Shown here in pieces: positions 1-7,762 of a stretch of DNA of 64,000 bases. The position numbers and the translations under genes are program-made. Source of the DNA: Comamonadaceae bacterium (GTDB lineage: Bacteria; Pseudomonadota; Gammaproteobacteria; Burkholderiales; Burkholderiaceae_C); NCBI GenBank assembly GCA_013297875.1, contig JAAFIW010000011.1, positions 62,001 through 126,000 of the forward strand, written 5' to 3'. Within the stretch, counting starts at the first letter, position 1. The number at the start of each line of letters is the position of its first letter. The notes under the pieces were generated by a model. The model was given only the letters and a program-made list of their open reading frames with translations. It was not told where the DNA came from and made no database searches.

Positions 1-713
1 TGGAGCCCGAGCTGCAAGCTGCCCGGCCCATGCTGCAAACGCAAGCCCGCATCTCGCGCTTGCCCACGCCCAGTACCTTGCTGGTGGAGCAATACACCTC
101 CAAAGAAGGCCACCACCTGTATCTGCACCCGTTTGCGGGCCGCTCGGTGCACCTGGGGCTGGCCAGTCTGCTGGCCTGGCGTCTGGCCAGAAACCTGCCC
201 AACTCGTTCAGCCTGTCGGTCAATGACTATGGGTTTGAGTTGCTGGCCCCGCAGGCGTTTGACCCGGCACCGGTGTTGGATCAATCGATTTTTTCTGCGG
301 ACGACTTGCTGGCCGATGTGCTGGCCTCGCTGAACTCCAGCGAGCTGGCCCAGCGCCGCTTCCGCGAAATTGCCCGGGTGGCGGGCCTGGTGTTCAGCGG
401 CTACCCCGGCGCGCCTAAAAGCATGAAACAGGTGCAGGCCTCCAGCGGCCTGTTTTTTGAAGTGTTCAAGAAATACGATCCCGACAACCTGCTGCTCACC
501 CAAGCGCAAACCGAGGTGCTGAGCCAAGAGCTGGACATTGCCCGCCTGACCACCACATTGGCCAGCCTGAAGGCCAAGCGAATCGATTTTGTGCAGCTGG
601 CCCAGCCCAGCCCCTTGAGCCTGCCGCTGATGGTGGAGCGCTTTCGCGAGGCGCTCACCACCGAGCAGTTGTCGGCGCGGCTGGACCGGATGCTGCAGGA
701 AATGGATTCATAG
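1..713 (+). CDS. Lhr-type (ligase-associated) DEXH-box helicase, C-terminal part
   Basis: The gene is cut by the left edge; the frame is open from base 3 and only the last 237 or so residues are seen. The visible part resembles the C-terminal region of the Lhr / ligase-associated DNA-damage-response helicase family: a segment with LYLHPFAGR, HLGLASLLAWRL and NDYGFELL is typical there. The helicase motifs themselves lie outside the window. Such proteins are ATP-dependent 3'-5' DNA helicases linked to repair. It ends 22 bp before recR on the same strand, so the two may be co-transcribed. The family assignment is from remembered sequence patterns. Confidence 0.8.
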   Translation, partial: EPELQAARPMLQTQARISRLPTPSTLLVEQYTSKEGHHLYLHPFAGRSVHLGLASLLAWRLARNLPNSFSLSVNDYGFELLAPQAFDPAPVLDQSIFSADDLLADVLASLNSSELAQRRFREIARVAGLVFSGYPGAPKSMKQVQASSGLFFEVFKKYDPDNLLLTQAQTEVLSQELDIARLTTTLASLKAKRIDFVQLAQPSPLSLPLMVERFREALTTEQLSARLDRMLQEMDS

Positions 714-735
714 CGGTCTGTTAAATTGAAGTTAC

Positions 736-1326
736 ATGTCCGATACCCACGCCCTAGAAGCCCTCATCCAGTCCCTGCGCCGCCTGCCCGGTGTGGGCAT
801 CAAATCAGCCCAGCGCATGGCCTTTCATTTGCTGCAACACGACCGCGAGGGCGCGCAGCTGATGGCGCAGGCCTTGCAACAAGCGGTAGGCCAGGTGCGC
901 CACTGCCAGCAGTGCCACACCTTCACCGAAAAAGACCTGTGCAGCACCTGTACCGACGAGCGGCGTGATGCCACCAAGCTGTGCGTGGTGGAAACGCCGG
1001 CGGACCAGTCGGCGCTCGAGCGCACCGCCGCTTTCAAGGGCCTGTATTTCGTGCTGATGGGCCGCCTGAGCCCGCTGGATGGCATTGGCCCCAAAGACAT
1101 CGGCTTGCAAAAACTGTTTGACCGCGCCACCGACGGCGTGGTGCAAGAGGTGATTCTGGCGACCAATTTCACTGCCGAAGGCGAAGCCACGGCACACGTG
1201 ATTGCGCAGGCGCTGAAGGCAAAGGGACTTCAAGTCACGCGGCTGGCGCGCGGTGTGCCGGCGGGCAGTGAGCTGGAGTATGTGGACTTGGGCACCATTG
1301 CCCATGCGTTGGTAGATCGGCGTTAG
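736..1326 (+). CDS. recR: Recombination mediator protein RecR
   Basis: RecR (196 aa, normal length) works with RecF and RecO to load RecA at single-stranded gaps. The N-terminal helix-hairpin-helix region carries [18 protein letters not shown] four-cysteine zinc finger follows (C57, C60, C69, C72), then a Toprim domain at about residues 80-175 including [14 protein letters not shown] and the conserved [13 protein letters not shown]. The ATG at 736 gives the canonical N-terminus. In many bacteria recR follows dnaX and ybaB; here it follows an Lhr-type helicase, so the neighbourhood is repair-related but not the classical operon. Confidence 0.97.
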   Translation: MSDTHALEALIQSLRRLPGVGIKSAQRMAFHLLQHDREGAQLMAQALQQAVGQVRHCQQCHTFTEKDLCSTCTDERRDATKLCVVETPADQSALERTAAFKGLYFVLMGRLSPLDGIGPKDIGLQKLFDRATDGVVQEVILATNFTAEGEATAHVIAQALKAKGLQVTRLARGVPAGSELEYVDLGTIAHALVDRR

Positions 1327-1342
1327 GAAACGGAGTAAAGCA

Positions 1343-1756
1343 ATGACCGAAGTGAAATTTTCTGTGGCCTATGGCTGTGTTTTTGTCGCCGTGCTGCTGC
1401 CCCTGGTGTGCGCCGGTGTGGCCAAGTTTGCAGGTGGCACCAAGCCCCGCAAACAGGGCGGCTACGACAACGACGACCCGCGGGCCTGGCTGGCCCGGCA
1501 GACCGACTGGCGGGCACGCGCCAATGCGGCGCAGGCCAACAGCTTTGAGGCGCTGCCGTTCTTCATCGGTGCGGTGATCATTGCGCACCAGCTGGCTGCG
1601 CCGCAGGTCACGCTGGATGTGCTGAGCTTCCTGTTTATCACGCTGCGCGCGCTGTACATCACCATGTATGTGGCGGGGCTGGGCAATGTGCGCTCGCTGT
1701 TGTGGATTGGCGCATTTGGCATCAACGTGGCGATCTTTTTTATGGGTTATCGCTGA
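1343..1756 (+). CDS. MAPEG family membrane protein
   Basis: A 137-aa integral membrane protein of the MAPEG family (membrane-associated eicosanoid/glutathione metabolism). It shows the family signature RANAAQANSFEALPFF at about residues 57-72, with hydrophobic segments at about 7-28, 70-88, 92-112 and 117-136. A GGAAACGGAG stretch lies just before the ATG. It starts 16 bp after recR, so it probably shares its transcript. Bacterial members of this short type are mostly uncharacterised; whether it uses glutathione cannot be decided from sequence. Confidence 0.88.
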   Translation: MTEVKFSVAYGCVFVAVLLPLVCAGVAKFAGGTKPRKQGGYDNDDPRAWLARQTDWRARANAAQANSFEALPFFIGAVIIAHQLAAPQVTLDVLSFLFITLRALYITMYVAGLGNVRSLLWIGAFGINVAIFFMGYR

Positions 1757-1909
1757 GGTCTGTTGCGCAGCCAGTGTGTGTGACGGGCGTGTTGCGTGTT
1801 GCGGAAAACAACTTACGTAATAACCCCGAAGGGATGCTACCGATGCGGATTTTGCGGGTGCGACCTAAGCTGTTTGTATTCAAAAAATACCAGCACAGGA
1901 AGGCCTGCC

Positions 1910-2968
1910 ATGTTCACCACCCTTGACCCCCTCAGCCGACGGCGCTTTGCGCTGGTGGCCGCTTGCACAGTTGCCGGGGTGGCCGGTCTGGCTGCGTCGG
2001 CTGTGGCCCAAGGGCGCCTGGAAAAAAGCCGGTTGGTGATGGCGGTGGCCGGCAAGCCATCGCTGTATTACCTGCCCTTGACCCTGGCGCACCAGCTGGG
2101 CTACTTCAAGGCGCAGGGGCTGGATGTGGAGTGGCTGGATGTGCCTGACGATGCGCGTGCAGCCCAGGCACTGGCAGCGGGCACGGCAGACCTGGTGGCG
2201 GGGCCGTTTGAAAACACCCTGATGCTGCAAAGCAAAGGGCAGGCCGTGCGCGCATTTGTGCTGTCTGGGCGCGCGCCGCAAATTGCATTCGGCGTGTCGC
2301 TGCGCACGCTGCCCCATTTCAGCGGCATGCAAGACCTGCGCGGAAAAACCATTGGCGTGGCCGGGCTGGGCTCCAGCTGCCATTTGCTGGCCAATCTGGT
2401 GTTGGCGGGTGCCCGCATCAAGCCGTCTGACGTGAGTTTTACCAGCGTGGGCATTGGCAGTGATGCGCTGGCAGCCCTGCGAACCGGCCAGATTGACGCG
2501 CTGGCCAATACCGACCCGGCGATGACCATGCTGGAGCAAAAAGGCGATGTGCGCATCGTGGCCGACACGCGTAGCCTGCGTGGCAGCCAGCAGCTGTATG
2601 GAGGCCTCATGCCGGCGGCCTGCTTGTACGGCACCAGCGAGTTTGTGCAAAAACAGCCGGGCGTGTGCCAGGCGCTGGCCCATGCCATGGTGCACAGCCT
2701 GAAATGGCTGCAAACCGCCGGGCCCAGCGACATCATCAAAGCCGTGCCCGAGGCCTACATGCTGGGCGACCGTGCGATGTACTTGGCAGCTTTCAACAAG
2801 GTGCGCGAAGCCTTCGCGCTGGACGGCCTCATGCCCGAAGACGGGCCTCGCCATGCGCTGGCCGCAGTGGCAGGATTCGATGCGTCGGTTGTCGCATCGA
2901 AGATTGATCTGGGCAAAGCTTTTACCAACGAATATGCTTTGAAGGCCAAGGCGCGGTTCAAGGCATAA
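1910..2968 (+). CDS. NMT1/THI5-like ABC transporter substrate-binding protein, Tat-exported
   Basis: A periplasmic binding protein of the NMT1/SsuA type (nitrate, sulfonate or thiamine-precursor ABC systems), 352 aa from the chosen start. The frame is open from 1796, but the ATG at 1910 follows an AGGA and begins a clean export signal: SRRRFAL is a twin-arginine motif followed by a hydrophobic stretch ending in AVAQ. The mature part begins SRLVMAVAGKPSLYYLPLT and contains GYFKAQGLDVEWLDVPDDA and GKTIGVAGLGSSCHLLANL, typical of this fold. No permease or ATPase gene is adjacent, so it is an orphan binding protein and its ligand is unknown. Confidence 0.85.
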   Translation: MFTTLDPLSRRRFALVAACTVAGVAGLAASAVAQGRLEKSRLVMAVAGKPSLYYLPLTLAHQLGYFKAQGLDVEWLDVPDDARAAQALAAGTADLVAGPFENTLMLQSKGQAVRAFVLSGRAPQIAFGVSLRTLPHFSGMQDLRGKTIGVAGLGSSCHLLANLVLAGARIKPSDVSFTSVGIGSDALAALRTGQIDALANTDPAMTMLEQKGDVRIVADTRSLRGSQQLYGGLMPAACLYGTSEFVQKQPGVCQALAHAMVHSLKWLQTAGPSDIIKAVPEAYMLGDRAMYLAAFNKVREAFALDGLMPEDGPRHALAAVAGFDASVVASKIDLGKAFTNEYALKAKARFKA

Positions 2969-3000
2969 AAATATAGCGATTCACGCGGAAAAGGGTCTTT

Positions 3001-3045
3001 AGCCCTTGTGAAATCTGCTCAAGCAGCTATTGAATATGTAGCAAA
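3001..3045 (+). repeat. Dispersed repeat A (core GCTCAAGCAGCTAT)
   Basis: Copy between the convergent binding-protein and helicase genes. The core TGCTCAAGCAGCTATTGAA is followed by a TAGC tail. A short AAGGG/CCCTT hairpin lies at its left edge, without a T-run. Confidence 0.85.
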
Positions 3046-3071
3046 CATACTCAGCTTGATCTAATGCCGAT

Positions 3072-6065
3072 TTATGGCATTTCAGGTTCTTCATCCATCG
3101 TCTGAGATGCTGTGCTGGTGCGGTTGGACATGGACTCGACCAAACGCTGTGGGCTGCGCTCCATGTTGTAGGAGCTATGCAGTGTGCCCAGGTGCAACCA
3201 CGGTAAATTCAATGCCTGGTACACACCACGCCACGGCGTATCGGCATCGTTAGCGCCATTGGCACGTAGCTGCAAATCTGGGTTGGGCAAATAATGGCCA
3301 TTGGTCACACGCGTCCAGAGCTGGCGTGACGGCTGGTAAGTGCTGTCCAGCTCGGCCCGTGCCAGCACGTGGTTGATGTAGCTGCGTTTCTTACGCTGCG
3401 GGCTCCACAAATAGTCGGGCAGGTGTTGCAAAGTGTCCAGCAGATGGTCAGCAAAAAACCCGCGATGGTATTTGTAAGGCTGATGCTGGCGTGCCCAACA
3501 CGCTGAATACAGCGTTTTCAAACCCGCCAGCATCAGGCCCAGAACCCAGTATTCAGCTTGTTGGCGCTCCAGCCGCAGCAGCCTGCCGCCAGTTTGCACA
3601 TCCAGCGCGGCAGGTGCAATGCGCTCAAACAGCGGTGCCAGGTGTTGGCGTGCAAATGCGGGTTCTTCTATGCCCCGGCTCAATGCAAGCATCCATGCGG
3701 TGTGACCAAATTCGTCTTCTACCAGCGGGTCGGCACCGCGCTCCAGCAGGGCTTGCACCAATGGCAGGTTACCGGCGCGCGCGGCCAGCATCAAGGTGGT
3801 GGCACCGGTATAGGTTCGGTGATCGACCCCGTACAGGTCGCACTGACGCAATAAATCCTTGAAGTTATGGGCAGCGGCTGCCTGCAGGTGCCGCTGGCGC
3901 AATGCCGTCACCGCTTTCAACGCCAGCCGCTGGTGATGCTGATACCCGTCTATATTGAATTGATCGGGTGGCGGGCTGGCAAAGGTACCGCCTGCAGCCA
4001 AAACGCGCGCTGGCTGAAAACCAGCTTGAGCGCCCAGCTGCTCGACCCAAGCCTGTTGGCCATGCCACAGGGCGTAGTCCAGTAGCGCCTGGCGCGGTTT
4101 GCTGGATGGCAAATTTTTGTCGAGCGCGCGCGGGGTCAGCTCGCGCATCAGGGCTTCGGACCAAGGTATCCACGGGGTGGGTTTGTGCTGCAAGAAGGTA
4201 TCGCGAATCGCCTGCGCCTGTTCTTGCTTGCCCTGCATCTCAAGCTTGCGTGCTTCCTGTGCCCACTGCTCTTTGGTCGATGCCGCAGTGACGGGCCCAG
4301 CGCCGGTTGACGCGCTCACCTGTAACCCCAAAAGCTGCAGCAGTGGGTGGCTGGTGTCAGATTCGACCAAGACCAGGCTTTGCACGGCACGGGTCATGGC
4401 CACGTACAGGGCGTTGACATAAAACTTGTACAGCTCCAATGACTTGTCGCTTTTGTCTTTGGCTCGGCTGTAGTTGAGCTCATCGCCCGCCAGATCAGCC
4501 GGCGTGACACCGTCACACACTTCACTGAAAGCGGCGCGCTGACCAGACACCAGGCTGTACAAAATAACGTGCGGGTATTCAAGCCCCTTGGCTTCGTGCA
4601 CTGAAAACACCAGCGGTGTGTGGAACAGGCTGCGCGCCTGGGCCTTGTCTTCGTCGCGCAGCACCACGACGGCATGGTTGACCGAGGCTCTGGTGCGGGC
4701 ATCCAGGTCGCGCAAAACGGCATCTTTGGCGGGCAGCAAATACACGTCACCCGCGTCAAGGGACGCGCTTTTGACCAGAAAATTGCTTTCCCGGTCAATC
4801 GAACCAAAGCGTGCCTGCTTGATTTGCAACAAGGTATTGGCCAGTTGCGTGACGGCGCGGGTGTTTCTGAAATTGGCTTGCAGCACCGACAGCGTCTGGC
4901 GCTGTGCCATGTCCCCCGCCAGCCCCTGCCAGAACAGGCTGCGTATGGCCGCCCAAGAAAAAAAGTTGGGGTGAACAATCTGGTTGGAATCGCCGCAGAG
5001 TAAAAACTGGCCGGGTTTTTGCAAGCAGGCCAGCAGCAAGGCCAGCTGTACCGGCGTCAAGTCCTGCACCTCGTCAATGACCATGAAGTCATAGCAGGGC
5101 TGTGCATGCGCAAGCCAGGCGTGTGCGATCAAGTTCAGATCAAACTGGGCCGAGTCGTGCAGCCATTGCTGGTAACGACCAAACAAGGCATGCGCCACCT
5201 GCCGCGCCGAAGCTGTCAGCAACGACTGGCGCGAACCCAGCGCCAGGTACTGCGGCAAATCCAGCGGGCCGCCCGCCGCAGCACCTATCACGCCACGAAA
5301 TTCCTCAAACACGGCATGCGCATCCATCTCGCCGAGCGCCGCCCGCACGCTGTGCCGATGCCGTTCAAACCAGCCCGCAAAAGCGGTGAATGTGACTTCA
5401 CGCCCAGCGGGCACATGCAGGGTTTCAATGAACTCGCGATAGCTTAAAAAATCGACCTCTTGGGCTGCATTGTCGTAGCCGTGCGCGGTGTAAATCGCGC
5501 GGGCCGATTGCGCCAAATACGCAGAGTGGGTGACGTATAGCACCCGCCCCTGCGCCTCACGCAGCTTGGTTAAGGTCACGGCCGTTTTGCCAGAACCCGC
5601 AGAACCCACGACCACCACGGGTGCCGGCAAACGGCGCACCGCTTCCTGAACATCGTCAAACATCAACGGCTTGTCGAGCAGCTCAAACTGATCACGATTG
5701 GGGTGCAGCCAGCGCAGGTTTTGCAGGTTTTTTTCAGTGGCCAGTGGCTGATCGGTGGGGCTGGCCAAAGCGGGTTCGCGCTCAATTTTGGCCTCATCAA
5801 GCGGCGCACCACGCAAGAAACGCGATTTGTCATAGGCGTGGTTCTCAATCACCTCCAGTACCAGGCAGACCGTCTGGCCATCAAACCGTGCAAATTGCAG
5901 CAGCAGGCGATTGCTGGCATCCAGCTTGGCCCGCCAATAGTTGGTCGGGTTGAGCTTTTTAACGTCGCAACTGCGAAAGTCACCCGACTGTAAGGACGCC
6001 AGTACTTTGGCGAACGCCGATTTCACATGGCGGGTGTTGAGGTCTTTGTAAAGGAGTACGCGCAT
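3072..6065 (-). CDS. SF1 (UvrD/Rep-like) helicase with N-terminal RelE/ParE-like segment and ankyrin repeats
   Basis: A protein of about 997 aa combining three parts. Residues 1-85 resemble the RelE/ParE toxin fold (NRLLLQFARFDGQTVCLVLEV). Residues 140-620 are a superfamily 1 helicase: Walker A GSAGSGKT (about 154-161), Walker B VIDEVQDL (about 329-336), GDSNQIVHP, then VHEAKGLEY and YVAMTRAVQSLVLVE as motifs V/VI. Ankyrin-like repeats follow at about 760-830 (TLMLAARAGNLPLVQALLERGAD) with an uncharacterised tail. The frame extends to a GTG at 6092, but the ATG at 6065 (MRVLLYKDL) is the first good start; no strong ribosome site is seen. Likely ATP-dependent translocation on nucleic acid; the biological role is unknown. 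It stands alone on the minus strand. Confidence 0.85.
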   Translation of the reverse strand: MRVLLYKDLNTRHVKSAFAKVLASLQSGDFRSCDVKKLNPTNYWRAKLDASNRLLLQFARFDGQTVCLVLEVIENHAYDKSRFLRGAPLDEAKIEREPALASPTDQPLATEKNLQNLRWLHPNRDQFELLDKPLMFDDVQEAVRRLPAPVVVVGSAGSGKTAVTLTKLREAQGRVLYVTHSAYLAQSARAIYTAHGYDNAAQEVDFLSYREFIETLHVPAGREVTFTAFAGWFERHRHSVRAALGEMDAHAVFEEFRGVIGAAAGGPLDLPQYLALGSRQSLLTASARQVAHALFGRYQQWLHDSAQFDLNLIAHAWLAHAQPCYDFMVIDEVQDLTPVQLALLLACLQKPGQFLLCGDSNQIVHPNFFSWAAIRSLFWQGLAGDMAQRQTLSVLQANFRNTRAVTQLANTLLQIKQARFGSIDRESNFLVKSASLDAGDVYLLPAKDAVLRDLDARTRASVNHAVVVLRDEDKAQARSLFHTPLVFSVHEAKGLEYPHVILYSLVSGQRAAFSEVCDGVTPADLAGDELNYSRAKDKSDKSLELYKFYVNALYVAMTRAVQSLVLVESDTSHPLLQLLGLQVSASTGAGPVTAASTKEQWAQEARKLEMQGKQEQAQAIRDTFLQHKPTPWIPWSEALMRELTPRALDKNLPSSKPRQALLDYALWHGQQAWVEQLGAQAGFQPARVLAAGGTFASPPPDQFNIDGYQHHQRLALKAVTALRQRHLQAAAAHNFKDLLRQCDLYGVDHRTYTGATTLMLAARAGNLPLVQALLERGADPLVEDEFGHTAWMLALSRGIEEPAFARQHLAPLFERIAPAALDVQTGGRLLRLERQQAEYWVLGLMLAGLKTLYSACWARQHQPYKYHRGFFADHLLDTLQHLPDYLWSPQRKKRSYINHVLARAELDSTYQPSRQLWTRVTNGHYLPNPDLQLRANGANDADTPWRGVYQALNLPWLHLGTLHSSYNMERSPQRLVESMSNRTSTASQTMDEEPEMP

Positions 6066-6159
6066 GGCTTGTGAGCAGTTAGAGATGTGCACGCCTCAGG
6101 CAGTCGATTTGGGGTTGGTTTGTAGCCTGTGCGTGGTCGCTACATATGAAACAGCCCAC

Positions 6160-6201
6160 CAGCCCATGTAAATACTGCTCAAGCAGCTATCAAAACAGTA
6201 G
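6160..6201 (+). repeat. Dispersed repeat A
   Basis: Copy in the 142-bp gap between the helicase start and the RidA-family stop. Head CAGCCCATGTAAATA, core CTGCTCAAGCAGCTAT, then an A-rich tail with GTAG. Confidence 0.85.
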
Positions 6202-6207
6202 TGCGTT

Positions 6208-6675
6208 TCAGCTCAATTCAGCAATCATCTCGATCTCCACACACGCCCCCATCGGAATCTGTGCCACGCCAAAGGCGCTGCGGGCGTGGGCACCGGCGGG
6301 GCCGAAGACTTCGCCGATGAGTTCGCTGGCACCGTTGGTCACCAGGTGGTGCTCGGTGAAGTCGGGGGTGGAGTTGACCAGGCTCATGAGTTTGACGATG
6401 CGTTTGACACCGTTCAAGTCGGTGCCTGCGGCCTGGCACGCGGCGTGAAGGGTGCCCATCAAATCAATGGCGATGGCGCGGGCGGCCTGTTTGCCTTCTT
6501 CGGTGGTTTTGTCTTTGCCCAGCTGGCCCACCCAGGGCATGCCGCCTTGCTTGGCAATGTGGCCGCTGATGAAGATGAGCTTGCCGGTTTGCACAAACGG
6601 CACGTAGGCGGCAGCGGGCACAGAGACCGGGGGCAGGGTGATGTTCAGGGTTTGGAGTGTGGTGTAGATGGACAT
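6208..6675 (-). CDS. RidA family protein (YjgF/YER057c/UK114)
   Basis: A 155-aa member of the longer RidA subgroup. RidA proteins hydrolyse reactive enamine/imine intermediates, though paralogues of this size are mostly uncharacterised. Family features visible are FVQTGKLIFISGHIA near the N-terminus and ARSAFGVAQIPMGACVEIEMIAEL at the C-terminus, which includes the conserved arginine and glutamate. AGGAA precedes the ATG at 6675. It follows the transglutaminase gene on the same strand after 124 bp. Confidence 0.9.
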   Translation of the reverse strand: MSIYTTLQTLNITLPPVSVPAAAYVPFVQTGKLIFISGHIAKQGGMPWVGQLGKDKTTEEGKQAARAIAIDLMGTLHAACQAAGTDLNGVKRIVKLMSLVNSTPDFTEHHLVTNGASELIGEVFGPAGAHARSAFGVAQIPMGACVEIEMIAELS

Positions 6676-6799
6676 GATTTTTCCTGGATGTGAACAGATG
6701 GGAGAGGGCGCTTCAGGCCGCGAAGGTTAAGCGAAGGGCGCGAAAGAATTTCAAAAATTTTGGCTGCTTTTTCGCGCACTCCGCGTATTTTGCGTCCGG

Positions 6800-7720
6800 T
6801 CAAGCCCGATTTTCTTCAACCGGTGCCACCGTCACCGCCACCTTCAGGATGTGGCTGGCACCGCCGTGGATCACGCCGCGCAGGGGGGAGACGTCGGAAT
6901 AGTCGCGGCCAATCGCCAGGGTGACGTAATCGTCGGCGGGTGCGCGGTTGTTGGTGGGGTCCAGGTCGTGCCAGCGGCCAGTCTTTTCGGGGGTCAGGCT
7001 GGGCACGTACACCGAGGCCCAGGCGTGCGAGGCGTCGCTGCCGATCAGGCGTGGCTGGCCGGGTGGCGGTTGGGTGAGCAGGTAGCCGCTGACGTAGCGG
7101 GCGGGCAGGCCCAATGCGCGCAGGCAGGCCACCATCACGTGAGCAAAGTCCTGGCACACACCTTTGCGCATGGCCAGCGCTTGCAGGGTGGGGGTGCTCA
7201 CGTCTGTGGCTTGTGATTCGTAGGCAAAGTCGGTGTGAATGCGCTGCATCAGGTCGTGCGCCGCTTGCAGCAACGGGCGTCCGGGCGTGAAGCTTGGCAG
7301 GGCGTAGGCCACAAAATTTTCGTGCCGGGGAATGTAGGGCGAGACAAAACAAAACTCGGTGGCGGCTTTGTAGGCGTTGTTGCGTTGGTAGCGCAGGCGC
7401 TCGCGGGCTTGCTCCCAGGTGGGGTTGGTGCTGCTGGGTTCGGCGTCGGGCGGCTCGCTTGCAACAGCCTGGGTTTGCACCCGGCTGTCGGCCACCACGG
7501 TCAGGCTGTCGTGCGAACTGGGCAGGCTGAAAAAACTGCGGGTGTTGCCAAACACGTCAGTGGCGGCGCTTTGCTCGGCGGGCTCGGGGTTTATCTGCAG
7601 GGTGTGGCGGATCAGGGTTTGAGTGGCGGTGTTGCGCGGCATCAGGTGCGCCATGTGCTGCGCGGTTTTGACGGCCGGCAGGTAGTCGTAATGGGTTTCG
7701 TGGGTGATGTTCAGCAGCAT
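6800..7720 (-). CDS. Transglutaminase-like family protein
   Basis: A 306-aa protein with a bacterial transglutaminase N-terminal beta-sandwich (residues 1-90, starting LLNITHETHYDY) and a transglutaminase-like core with a complete Cys-His-Asp triad: C189 in GVCQDFAHV, H232 in DASHAWASVYVP, and an Asp at 252/254 in WHDLDPTNN. Relatives are commonly encoded beside circularly permuted ATP-grasp and alpha-E proteins, exactly as here (43 bp downstream of that gene). The trio is thought to act in peptide ligation or hydrolysis, but its substrate is not established. Confidence 0.9.
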   Translation of the reverse strand: MLLNITHETHYDYLPAVKTAQHMAHLMPRNTATQTLIRHTLQINPEPAEQSAATDVFGNTRSFFSLPSSHDSLTVVADSRVQTQAVASEPPDAEPSSTNPTWEQARERLRYQRNNAYKAATEFCFVSPYIPRHENFVAYALPSFTPGRPLLQAAHDLMQRIHTDFAYESQATDVSTPTLQALAMRKGVCQDFAHVMVACLRALGLPARYVSGYLLTQPPPGQPRLIGSDASHAWASVYVPSLTPEKTGRWHDLDPTNNRAPADDYVTLAIGRDYSDVSPLRGVIHGGASHILKVAVTVAPVEENRA

Positions 7721-7762
7721 GGTTTTGGCAGCAATCAGTGTCGCAACACGGGTGCGTGTGCC

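Noticed and set aside
1880-2854. 324-aa minus-strand open frame
   Set aside because: It is the shadow of the NMT1-like binding protein; His/Gln/Arg-rich composition without motifs.
6730-6775. GC-rich inverted repeat upstream of the RidA-family gene as a terminator
   Set aside because: The arms GCGCGAAA/TTTCGCGC are far apart and no T-run follows on the minus strand.
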